Assembly: GCA_025353435.1 (NCBI GenBank) | Contig: JANXQR010000446.1 | Location: 1-12,026 of the forward strand | Source of the DNA: Acidobacteriota bacterium | GTDB lineage: Bacteria; Acidobacteriota; Terriglobia; Terriglobales; Acidobacteriaceae | Reading direction: 5' to 3' | DNA length: 12,026 nt | Shown: positions 4,985 to 11,161 of the stretch, one piece after another | How the letters are laid out: each line of letters begins with the position of its first letter | How positions within the stretch are numbered: position 1 is the stretch's first letter | Translations under genes and position numbers: made by a program | Notes under the pieces: generated by a model | Databases searched by the model: none | What the model was told of the DNA's origin: nothing | Seen by the model: the letters and a program-made list of their open reading frames with translations, nothing else

Positions 4985-7189
4985 TTGCCCGACATGCGAT
5001 TCTGCCACCTGATCTTCGCGATTCTCCTGGTGCTTGCCGCGGGCAAGCAAGCTCTGGCTGCGTCCAGTTCTGCTGACGCGCCGCACCTGCATGTGCAGCT
5101 GATCAACGACGAGAACGGAGTCTTTGCTCCGGACGAGATTCTTGCCGGACTCTACTTCAAGCTCGAATCCGGATGGCATGTCTATTGGAAGAACCCTGGC
5201 GACGCCGGCCAGCCGCCGAAGATCAACTGGACCCTCCCCAATGGCGTAACGGCCGGACCGCTGCAGTTTCCCGCGCCGAAGAGGCTGCCGCTGGGCCCGT
5301 TGATGGACTTTGGATACGAAGATGAAGTGGTCTTTCCGGTCACCATCACCGTTGATTCAACATTCAAGCCAGGTTCCACGGTTCATATTGCGGCGAAGGT
5401 GAACTGGCTGGTCTGCCGCGAGACATGCATCCCAGGCAAGGCAAATCTGGAACTCGATGTTCCGGTTGTCGGTGGAAAACCAGGTGGCAACGGCAACATT
5501 CCGATTCTTCAAAAATTCTGGGCTCGACTGCCGAAGCCCATGCCAGCCAGCGACAAGGTCGGCTTCGTGGCCACTGCAAACGGCTATCGTTTGACCGCGA
5601 TTACCGGCCAGCGCGAGACGCAGGCGCAATTCTTTCCGGCGGATCAGGACGTCATTGCTAACGCTGCGCCGCAAGTTGTAACGGCAACGTCGAACGGTCT
5701 GACACTCGATCTGAAGAAGGACCCGAACTCGACAACGAAGCCAACCCAGTTGCGCGGGTTGATCGAGCTTTCTGGCGGCCGCGCGTATGAATTCGCCGCG
5801 CAGGCTGGCGCGCCCTCGACGGTGCAGGCTCTTCCAGCGGACCAGCCCTCCGCCGCCTCTGTACCGACTTCGCAATCGCCCAGCACCGATTCCGGCCCGC
5901 AGAAGTCAACCGCTGGTTTGGGGCTTCTGCGCGTCATTGGTCTTGCGTTTCTTGGCGGCATCATTCTCAATCTCATGCCGTGCGTGTTTCCGGTGCTGTT
6001 TCTCAAAGGCCTGGCGCTGGTGAACTCGGGAAACGAGGAGCGGGACAAACTGCGCGCCCATGGGCTTGTCTACACGGCCGGAATCGTGGTCTCGTTCTGG
6101 GCGCTGGTCGGCGTTCTGCTTGTACTGCGTGCGGCGGGCTCGCGGCTCGGCTGGGGATTTCAGTTCCAGTCGCCTATCTTTCTTTCGTTGATGGCCGGAC
6201 TACTGTTCTTCCTCGGCCTCTCGCTCGCGGGGCAATTCGAAATCGGCCTGACGCTCACCAGCGCAGGCGGATCGCTGGCTGCGAAGCAGGGTTACACTGG
6301 CAGCTTCTTCACCGGTGTTCTTGCGGTCATCGTGGCCACGCCGTGCACCGCGCCATTCATGGGAGCGGCCATCGGCTACGCGCTGGCGGCACCCGCGATC
6401 GTGACTTTTGCTGTGTTTACGGCGCTGGCGCTTGGGCTTGCGGCGCCCTATCTTGCGCTGACGTTGCAGCCGGCCTGGACGCGTATCTTGCCGCGGCCTG
6501 GCGCGTGGATGGAAGTGCTGCGGCAAGCGATTTCGGTGCCGATCTTCGGCACGGTCATCTGGCTGGCTTGGGTTGTGTCGTCTGCTTACGGCCCGACGAT
6601 GCTGGCCGTGCTGCTGATTTGCTTTCTCCTTCTCGCGATTGCAGGATGGTTCCTCGGCCGCTGGCCCGCGAAGCGCTGGTCGACAATCCTCGCAGGGCTG
6701 ATTGTGCTGTGCGTTGTAGGGTTGAGCGTCGTCGCGGCGCTGCCGCTAGCGGTGACCAAGGTCGACCCAAGCAAGGTGCTTACGATCCAGTTGGCACCTG
6801 GATCGGTGTGGCAACCGTGGTCGAAGGATGCAGTTGCGCGATATCAAGCGCAAGGGCTTCCTGTGTTTATTGACTTCACGGCCAGCTGGTGCCTGAGCTG
6901 CCAGGTGAATGAACGCGTCGCGCTGGAGCAGCCAGAAGTGAAGAAAGCCTTTCTGGATCACCACGTCGTGCTTCTCAAAGCCGACTGGACCCAGCACGAC
7001 GACGACATTGCGCAAGCGCTCGAAAAGCTGGGCCGCAGCGGAGTTCCTGCTTATGCGCTTTACGCGCCGGGACAAGCCAATCCGCAGCTTTTGCCTGAAG
7101 CGCTCACGCCGGGCGTCGTGCTTGATGCGGTGAACAATTTGCCGCACGCCGCCACACAAATTACTTCGGCGACCTTCGACCTGAAATAA
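4985..7189 (+). CDS. dsbD: DsbD/ScsB-type thiol:disulfide interchange protein
   Basis: DsbD-type proteins carry electrons from cytosolic thioredoxin across the inner membrane to periplasmic disulfide reductases, including cytochrome c maturation factors. This 734-residue protein has a signal peptide (about 1-26, LIFAILLVLAAGKQALA). An N-terminal periplasmic DsbD-alpha-like domain (30-270) has a CxxxC pair, Cys144 and Cys148, in WLVCRETCIPG. A proline/serine-rich linker (about 275-310) leads to a membrane domain of about eight spans (about 312-590). The electron-relay cysteines Cys333 (LMPCVFPVL) and Cys454 (ATPCTAPFMG) are in the membrane domain. A C-terminal thioredoxin domain has Trp635-Cys636-Leu-Ser-Cys639 in FTASWCLSCQVNE. 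At 734 residues it exceeds E. coli DsbD (565), the larger N-terminal part being more like ScsB. It follows the CoA-binding gene by 94 bp, and inverted repeats follow the stop. Family assignment is firm; the periplasmic partner is unknown. Confidence 0.93.
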   Translation: MPDMRFCHLIFAILLVLAAGKQALAASSSADAPHLHVQLINDENGVFAPDEILAGLYFKLESGWHVYWKNPGDAGQPPKINWTLPNGVTAGPLQFPAPKRLPLGPLMDFGYEDEVVFPVTITVDSTFKPGSTVHIAAKVNWLVCRETCIPGKANLELDVPVVGGKPGGNGNIPILQKFWARLPKPMPASDKVGFVATANGYRLTAITGQRETQAQFFPADQDVIANAAPQVVTATSNGLTLDLKKDPNSTTKPTQLRGLIELSGGRAYEFAAQAGAPSTVQALPADQPSAASVPTSQSPSTDSGPQKSTAGLGLLRVIGLAFLGGIILNLMPCVFPVLFLKGLALVNSGNEERDKLRAHGLVYTAGIVVSFWALVGVLLVLRAAGSRLGWGFQFQSPIFLSLMAGLLFFLGLSLAGQFEIGLTLTSAGGSLAAKQGYTGSFFTGVLAVIVATPCTAPFMGAAIGYALAAPAIVTFAVFTALALGLAAPYLALTLQPAWTRILPRPGAWMEVLRQAISVPIFGTVIWLAWVVSSAYGPTMLAVLLICFLLLAIAGWFLGRWPAKRWSTILAGLIVLCVVGLSVVAALPLAVTKVDPSKVLTIQLAPGSVWQPWSKDAVARYQAQGLPVFIDFTASWCLSCQVNERVALEQPEVKKAFLDHHVVLLKADWTQHDDDIAQALEKLGRSGVPAYALYAPGQANPQLLPEALTPGVVLDAVNNLPHAATQITSATFDLK

Positions 7190-7237
7190 GTCGCGTGGAT
7201 CGCGACTGAGTTGCCAGGGCGCGCCTCCCGCGGCAAC
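7189..7237 (+). terminator. Two tandem hairpins directly after the DsbD-like gene
   Basis: AGTCGCG (7189-7195) and CGCGACT (7201-7207) form a perfect 7-bp stem with a 5-base loop, beginning at the last base of the stop codon. It is followed by GTTGCC (7210-7215) and GGCAAC (7232-7237), a 6-bp stem enclosing a GGG/CCC inner pairing. Neither is followed by a clear T tract, so termination may be weak, factor-dependent or a mere 3'-end protection. Confidence 0.4.
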
Positions 7238-7248
7238 CAGGGAATTCT

Positions 7249-7721
7249 CTATTCAAAAGTGAAGAAGTGCCTGCCCGTGGCCTCAAGGCTCGTGTTTATG
7301 GGGAGATCACTGCCGGTCTGAAAGGCGTAGAGCGGCACCTTGTGAGATGCACTGTACATCCGAATTTCGCGGGTTGCATCTGCGCCCATGGTGCGAAGCC
7401 TGGTGGTGATCCGGGCCGGTACAGGTTCGACCTGTCCTTGCAGTTTGCCATCGAATTCTTTCGCGTAGTCGTATTCATTCCATTGAGGAGCCACAGAGAC
7501 CTCCACTGCCCCAGGGGTTGTACTGCCACAACACTGCGCCCAGTGCCCGCATACAAACATTGCGCACGGACAAGAACCGTCACTTTGTTGGTACGCTTCT
7601 CGCTAAATCTTGTTGCTGCAACTCGGGCGCCCATTGCGATTCGGAGCACGTTGCATATGGCAACCGAAATGACGGTGAAGAGACAGTATGCCGTCTGTTC
7701 GGAAGCGGCCGACCGATTCAA
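7249..7721 (-). pseudogene. Probably decayed minus-strand gene, unrecognised
   Basis: Two minus-strand frames join into something that looks like one protein. Upstream frame (from TTG 7721): a hydrophobic N-terminal segment TAYCLFTVISVAICNVL followed by basic sequence up to about TVLVRAQ. Downstream frame (ending TAG at 7249-7251): NEYDYAKEFDGKLQGQVEPV and on to SLEATGRHFFTFE, with ordinary residue composition. A frame change is needed between about 7500 and 7580. I do not recognise the family; the hydrophobic start could be a signal or anchor. The downstream frame alone gives an open frame of 103 codons with a cysteine-rich implausible start (MFVCGHWAQCC). Plus-strand frames here are rich in Arg, His and Cys and look like shadows. 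Otherwise the 7238-7754 stretch shows nothing else. Low confidence that it was ever a gene. Confidence 0.3.
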
Positions 7722-7754
7722 AAAGCGAACAAACGGTAACGTAGGGGGGGTGGG

Positions 7755-8156
7755 TCATTTCTTCTCCGGCTTTTGTGTTTTCTCCGCCTTCGGCGGTTTG
7801 TTCGCAAAAAGAGCGACCTGCGCGGCGTAGAGAAGTTGGGTGGATTCGCGACCCTCGTAGACCTGGTAGTTGATGCCCTGGGCGACGCATGCGATTAGGG
7901 CCTGGATGTGGGCGGTGGTTTCAGTGGAAGGCATGGCCAGGCGGTAGGAAACGGCTCCGGCCTTGCGGGAGAAGTAGTCGCCATCGCCCTTTGCGACGGC
8001 AGCCTGGTATCCCCGTCGGTAGGCGTCGAGGCAGCGAGCGAGGGCGGCGCCGGTGAAGGAGAGGGGAACTGCGGCGGTGGCCGGTGAGACGGTGACGGCG
8101 GCATTTGCCAATGGGGCGGCTGCAATTTCAGCCGGAGATTCGAGTGTTTCGGACAT
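7755..8156 (-). CDS. Hypothetical protein, 133 aa
   Basis: ATG 8156 is preceded on the minus strand by AGGAG (8163-8167) at 6 bases, a strong ribosome binding site. The protein has an Ala/Pro/Val-rich, probably disordered N-terminus (1-33). A helical core (34-118) contains YRRGYQAAVAKGDGDYFSRK (46-65), RLAMPSTETTAHIQALIACV (72-91) and NYQVYEGRESTQLLYAAQVA (96-115). A Lys/Pro tail (119-133) closes it. I see no signal peptide, transmembrane span or catalytic motif, and do not recognise the family. Its leader carries two hairpins, one terminator-like, so regulation at the RNA level is suggested. It is divergent from fitAB, with about 220 bp between the two starts. Confidence 0.7.
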   Translation of the reverse strand: MSETLESPAEIAAAPLANAAVTVSPATAAVPLSFTGAALARCLDAYRRGYQAAVAKGDGDYFSRKAGAVSYRLAMPSTETTAHIQALIACVAQGINYQVYEGRESTQLLYAAQVALFANKPPKAEKTQKPEKK

Positions 8157-8168
8157 GGCGGACTCCTA

Positions 8169-8188
8169 GGAGCGCTGTTTTGCGCCCC
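8169..8188 (-). promoter_or_regulatory. Leader hairpin next to the ribosome binding site of the 133-aa gene
   Basis: On the minus strand GGGGCGC, loop AAAACA, GCGCTCC can form a 7-bp stem with one G-U pair, ending one or two bases before the AGGAG ribosome binding site. Together with the terminator-like hairpin just upstream it gives a compact structured leader. Confidence 0.4.
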
Positions 8189-8191
8189 AAA

Positions 8192-8219
8192 TGAAAACGC
8201 CCGCGTAGAGGCGGGCGTT
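8192..8219 (-). terminator. Terminator-like hairpin in the leader of the 133-aa gene
   Basis: On the minus strand AACGCCCGC (8219-8211), a 6-base loop and GCGGGCGTT (8204-8196) form a perfect 9-bp GC-rich stem followed by TTCAT (the stem's last TT plus TT make a TTTT run). This is the shape of an intrinsic terminator for minus-strand transcription. Since the only minus-strand gene nearby starts downstream of it, at 8156, it would act as an attenuator or end a short upstream RNA. On the plus strand no T run follows. Confidence 0.5.
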
Positions 8220-8241
8220 GATGAATTTTCGATCTACTTCT

Positions 8242-8250
8242 ATTGTAGCA
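8242..8250 (-). promoter_or_regulatory. Candidate extended -10 promoter for the 133-aa gene
   Basis: The minus strand reads TGCTACAAT, an extended -10 (TGn plus TACAAT, five of six matches). No good -35 lies upstream, as is common for extended -10 promoters. Transcription would begin near 8235 and give a leader of about 80 bases containing both hairpins. Confidence 0.4.
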
Positions 8251-8257
8251 ATTCGGG

Positions 8258-8292
8258 AGATATAATATCGGATCTTCGGAGATCTATTATCT
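8258..8292. repeat. A+T-rich dyad in the divergent intergenic region
   Basis: A perfect inner inverted repeat, GATCT (8271-8275) TCGG AGATC (8280-8284), is flanked by AGATA (8258-8262) and TATCT (8288-8292). The result is an imperfect dyad of about 35 bp. It lies just upstream of the extended -10 candidate of the divergent gene and could be an operator; no regulator is identified. Confidence 0.35.
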
Positions 8293-8349
8293 GTTTTGAA
8301 TCAGTGACTTACAGACGTGATGTGATGGCCGGTACAGACAGCCTAAAAA

Positions 8350-8365
8350 TGCTATCATGATAGCA
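8350..8365 (+). promoter_or_regulatory. FitA/VapB-type operator palindrome
   Basis: TGCTATCATGATAGCA is a perfect 16-bp palindrome 13 bp before the fitA start. Its half-site TGCTATCA is what I recall for the Neisseria FitA operator, where two half-sites are separated by a spacer. It contains TATCAT, which resembles a -10 box, so binding of the antitoxin would directly block transcription. Confidence 0.65.
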
Positions 8366-8367
8366 CT

Positions 8368-8372
8368 GGAGG
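8368..8372 (+). promoter_or_regulatory. Ribosome binding site of fitA
   Basis: GGAGG, 6 bases before ATG 8379, starts two bases after the operator palindrome. Confidence 0.7.
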
Positions 8373-8378
8373 CGACGA

Positions 8379-8633
8379 ATGGCGCAGATCCTGGTGAGGA
8401 AGCTTGAGGATCGGATACGGACTCGGCTGGAGCAGCGCGCCCGGCGGAATGGACGCAGCATGGAAGCGGAGGTTCGGGAGATTCTGCGCGAGGCGTTGAA
8501 AGAGGAGGAGCCGCAGAAGGCGGGATTCGGGACGGCTACCGTGGCGCTGTTCAGCGGCAGTGGCGTCTTCCTCGATGAGCCCATCCAGGAGTGGCGCGGT
8601 TACCCCCTTGAACCGATCTCGTTCGACGAATGA
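8379..8633 (+). CDS. fitA: FitA/VapB-like ribbon-helix-helix antitoxin
   Basis: The 84-residue protein starts with a ribbon-helix-helix DNA-binding domain (about 1-42): the strand ILVRKL with Arg7 at the position of the DNA-contacting arginine in Neisseria FitA, then RTRLEQRARRNGRSMEAEVR and EILREAL. RRNGRSMEAEVREIL is the standard FitA/StbC-like signature. The C-terminal tail (about 47-84) should wrap the toxin; Arg73-Gly74 resembles the FitA arginine-glycine that enters the FitB active site. It should repress the module through the palindrome at 8350-8365. Its stop overlaps the toxin start by ATGA (8630-8633), implying translational coupling. Function is inferred from family; the family call is firm. 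Confidence 0.9.
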   Translation: MAQILVRKLEDRIRTRLEQRARRNGRSMEAEVREILREALKEEEPQKAGFGTATVALFSGSGVFLDEPIQEWRGYPLEPISFDE

Positions 8634-9046
8634 TCGTACTCGACACAAACGTGATTTCGGAGATCATGCAGCCGCGGCCTGAAGAGGGTGTAATCCGTTG
8701 GCTCGACGAGCAACCTTTTCAGTCAATTTGGACAACTTCCATCACCGTTTTCGAGATTCGCTTTGGTTTGGAAACGATGCCGGAGGGGAAGCGCCGAGTG
8801 GGTCTGGTGGACAAATTTGAGAATTGGCTCGAGCAGGTTTTGCAGGGGCGTATCGTCGGTTACGACGAAGCCGGTGCCCGGTGTGCGGCCGGGTTGGCTG
8901 CCGAGCGTCAGCGAAGAGGCCGTCCCGGTGAACTGCGCGACACGATGATTGCGGGGATTGTTTTGGCTAATCATGCCACGCTGGCGACGCGGAATGTGAA
9001 GCACTTCGAGGATATTGGGAAGTGGGTTGTGAATCCTTGGGATTGA
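8630..9046 (+). CDS. fitB: FitB/VapC-like PIN-domain ribonuclease toxin
   Basis: The 138-residue protein is one PIN domain, a Mg2+/Mn2+-dependent RNase; relatives cut tRNA or rRNA, but FitB's own target is not established. The acidic active-site residues are visible: Asp5 in MIVLDTNVISE, Glu42 in ITVFEIRFG, and Asp104 in GELRDTMIAG, plus Asn122 in ATRNVKHF at the fourth site. The end VVNPWD matches the FitB 'NPW' C-terminus. All catalytic residues are intact, so the toxin is probably active. It overlaps the antitoxin by 4 bp, and 24 bp separate its end from the convergent gene at 9071-9640. Confidence 0.92.
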   Translation: MIVLDTNVISEIMQPRPEEGVIRWLDEQPFQSIWTTSITVFEIRFGLETMPEGKRRVGLVDKFENWLEQVLQGRIVGYDEAGARCAAGLAAERQRRGRPGELRDTMIAGIVLANHATLATRNVKHFEDIGKWVVNPWD

Positions 9047-9070
9047 GCGCGGAGTAAAGGCGGTCAAGGA

Positions 9071-9640
9071 CTAATGCGTTGTAGGATGCAGCCCGATGTG
9101 GATGTCAACCTGCGCGTTCCGCGGATCGGCGCTGCGCCGGTCGTAGACCTCGTAATCCGTGACAAAGGCGCGCTTGCCGCCAAACTGTTCTGGCTGCATC
9201 GCCCAAATCTTCTGCCACTCATCAGGAACGACCTTTTGCGTCGGGCCCTGGTCCGTGGTGAAGACTGCATACTGCCCCGGCACAATTTTCAGCCCCTTCA
9301 TGCCGGCGGGGAGATGCTTGATGGAAGGAACGCGCGCACCGAGAGTGTAGGTGTAGTCGCCCTTCTCGTGATTGGCGTAATGGGAGTAGACCACATAGAG
9401 TGTTGCATCCGTTCTGCCGGGAATTTTCGCGCCAAGGTTCTCCTGCATAAAGCGCTGCCATAGCTTGCCAATCTCGCCTTGCCCATTCATCTCTTTGGCA
9501 TTATTTGTGCGCACCGAGTAACCGGCAACGTTGAACGATTCCTCTTGACTGCTCTTGACGGGCGAGTCCTTGGTAATCGGTGCCTGAAACACAACGAGCC
9601 CCATACAGAATGCGATTAAGGCGGAAGCGCGAATAAGCAT
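9071..9640 (-). CDS. Exported GyrI-like effector-binding domain protein
   Basis: The 189-residue protein begins with a Sec-type signal peptide (about 1-20, MLIRASALIAFCMGLVVFQA). Residues about 36-187 match the GyrI-like/AraC effector-binding fold: FNVAGYSVRTNN (36-47), VVYSHYANHEKGDYTYTLGA (83-102), GLKIVPGQYAVFTT (116-129), WQKIW (142-146) and the closing FVTDYEVYD (159-167) and VDIHIGL (178-184). In AraC-type regulators such domains sense small molecules; GyrI binds gyrase. No DNA-binding domain is present. Export would be unusual, and the ligand is unknown. GGAG lies 8 bases before ATG 9640. It follows rarA by 24 bp on the same strand, suggesting co-transcription. Confidence 0.75.
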   Translation of the reverse strand: MLIRASALIAFCMGLVVFQAPITKDSPVKSSQEESFNVAGYSVRTNNAKEMNGQGEIGKLWQRFMQENLGAKIPGRTDATLYVVYSHYANHEKGDYTYTLGARVPSIKHLPAGMKGLKIVPGQYAVFTTDQGPTQKVVPDEWQKIWAMQPEQFGGKRAFVTDYEVYDRRSADPRNAQVDIHIGLHPTTH

Positions 9641-9664
9641 CGGTGAGTCTCCGCACCCAACCTA

Positions 9665-11161
9665 TCACACGCTGCGTTTGACGGCCTTAATGCGGCGGAT
9701 TTCTTCCATGCGCTGGGCCAGTTGTTTCTCTCGGCCTTCTTGCGTGGGCTTGTAATAGCTGCGGCCTTTGAGTGAGTCGGGCAGGCAATCCATATCGGCG
9801 ACTTTACCCTCTTCGTCGTGCGCGTAGCGGTAGCCTTTGGCGTAGTCGAGTTCCTTCATGAGGCGCGTGGGCGCATTGCGGAGATGCAGGGGCACGGGCT
9901 CCTGGCGAGTGTGTTCAATCTCCGCCTGTACCGCGGCGTAGGCGGTGTAAACCGCGTTCGATTTGGGTGCGAGGCATAGGTACACCACTGCCTCAGCCAG
10001 TGCCAGATCGCCCTCTGGAGAGCCGAGAAAGTCGATCGCTTCTTTCGCGGAGAGACACAGATTCAGGGCTTCCGGTGCGGCCAGCCCAATGTCTTCGACG
10101 GCCATGCGCACCACGCGGCGCGCGAGATAGAGCGGATCTTGGCCGGCCGCAAACATGCGCGCCAGCCAATACAAGGCGGCATCGGGATCGCTATTGCGCA
10201 CGCTCTTGTGGAGCGCGGAGATGAGGTTGAAATGCTCCTCGCCTGACTTGTCATACATCAGCACGCGCTGTTGAACGGCTTCGGTGGCGATGAATCGGTC
10301 GATGTGGTTAGGATGGCGCGCGGATACCTCAGGGGTTAAAACCCCATCTGATTCAGTTGGGCAAATGTCCGGGCTGAAGCCCGGACCTACCGTTCCCGGA
10401 ATTACCGCTCCGGGAATTACCGCGCCCGGGCCGGAGGTCGATGGGTCTGCTGCAAGCTGCGCGGCGACTTCAAGCGTGTTGTAGGCGGCGCGGCAATCGC
10501 CGCTCGAGTAGCTCGCCATCAGTTCGAGCGCGTCGTCGTCGGCGGTCAGGTTCATAGCGCCCAGGCCGCGTTCCTTGTCGTCGAGAGCCCGTCGCAGCAG
10601 TGCGGCAATGCGCTCGTCGTTTAGCGGCTGAAGCACGTACACGCGGCAGCGAGAGAGCAGCGCCGAGATAATTTCGAATGAAGGATTTTCGGTAGTGGCG
10701 CCGATCAACCGAATCGTTCCACGCTCGACGTAGGGAAGAAACGCATCCTGCTGCGCCTTATTGAAGCGGTGAATTTCGTCGACGAACAGAATCGTGCGCG
10801 AGTGCATCTCCGCGGCCTGCGCGGCCGCCACCATGACCTGCTTGATCTCCTTGATGCCGCTCATGACGGCGGAGAACTCGATGAAGCTGGCCTTGGTGGT
10901 CTCCGCAATAATTTTTGCAAGCGTGGTTTTGCCCACGCCGGGCGGCCCCCAGAGGATCATCGAGCCAAGTTCGCCCGTGCCTTGAGATTCGCGCTCAATC
11001 TGAACACGCAGGGGTTTGCCGGGACCCAGGAGGTGCTCCTGGCCGCTGTATTCGTCCAGGGTGCGAGGGCGCATGCGTTCTGCGAGCGGAGCCATGGCAT
11101 GGAGCTGCGCTTTCGACGAGCGGATTGAGGAACCGTCCATCTCGCCGTCGAAGAGGCTCAT
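9665..11161 (-). CDS. rarA: RarA (MgsA) replication-associated AAA+ ATPase with an in-frame repeat insert
   Basis: RarA is a clamp-loader-like AAA+ ATPase acting at stalled or broken replication forks. In the 498-residue product the Walker A motif GPPGVGKT is at 72-79, Walker B LFVDEIHRF at 125-133 (Asp128, Glu129), sensor 1 GATTENPSF at 154-162, and the sensor 2 arginine about Arg224 in SSGDCRAAYNTLE. The C-terminal tetramerisation part follows, with NLISALHKSVRNSDPDAALY (312-331) and DPLYLARR (342-349). Between them, residues about 238-285 form a Pro/Gly-rich stretch containing GAVIPGAVIPGTVGPG, encoded by palindromes and a 15-bp tandem repeat (10332-10432). E. coli RarA is 447 residues, so the surplus of about 50 equals this insert. 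The gene overlaps the upstream methyltransferase by ATGA. Catalytic motifs are intact, so the protein is probably functional. Confidence 0.93.
   Translation of the reverse strand: MSLFDGEMDGSSIRSSKAQLHAMAPLAERMRPRTLDEYSGQEHLLGPGKPLRVQIERESQGTGELGSMILWGPPGVGKTTLAKIIAETTKASFIEFSAVMSGIKEIKQVMVAAAQAAEMHSRTILFVDEIHRFNKAQQDAFLPYVERGTIRLIGATTENPSFEIISALLSRCRVYVLQPLNDERIAALLRRALDDKERGLGAMNLTADDDALELMASYSSGDCRAAYNTLEVAAQLAADPSTSGPGAVIPGAVIPGTVGPGFSPDICPTESDGVLTPEVSARHPNHIDRFIATEAVQQRVLMYDKSGEEHFNLISALHKSVRNSDPDAALYWLARMFAAGQDPLYLARRVVRMAVEDIGLAAPEALNLCLSAKEAIDFLGSPEGDLALAEAVVYLCLAPKSNAVYTAYAAVQAEIEHTRQEPVPLHLRNAPTRLMKELDYAKGYRYAHDEEGKVADMDCLPDSLKGRSYYKPTQEGREKQLAQRMEEIRRIKAVKRSV
10332..10345. repeat. 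Palindrome GGGGTTAAAACCCC within rarA
   Basis: Perfect 14-bp palindrome with 6-bp arms and AA/AA centre, inside the rarA insert; 21 bp separate it from the second palindrome. Such GGGG..CCCC palindromes resemble the interspersed repeats I recall from acidobacterial genomes. Confidence 0.7.
10367..10386. repeat. Palindrome GTCCGGGCTGAAGCCCGGAC within rarA
   Basis: 20-bp palindrome with perfect 9-bp arms around GA, translated on the minus strand as part of the rarA linker. A related, less perfect copy is at 327-344. Confidence 0.8.
10388..10432. repeat. 15-bp tandem repeat, three copies, within rarA
   Basis: TACCGTTCCCGGAAT, TACCGCTCCGGGAAT and TACCGCGCCCGGGCC lie head to tail (10388-10402, 10403-10417, 10418-10432). 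As 15 bp equals five codons the array stays in frame and encodes the GAVIP/GAVIP/GTVGP-type pentapeptides of RarA. The unit can change copy number without breaking the reading frame. Confidence 0.8.

Noticed and set aside
4498..5106. Minus-strand 202-codon frame
   Set aside because: Antisense to the CoA-binding gene and to the signal peptide of the DsbD-like gene; no motif.
5980..6873. Plus-strand open frame of 297 codons within the DsbD-like gene
   Set aside because: Shadow frame of the membrane domain; rich in Arg, Cys and Ala with no family signature, while the overlapping frame has all DsbD cysteines.
10332..10432. CRISPR array
   Set aside because: The repeats are 15 bp head to tail with no spacers, next to simple palindromes, and are part of the rarA reading frame.
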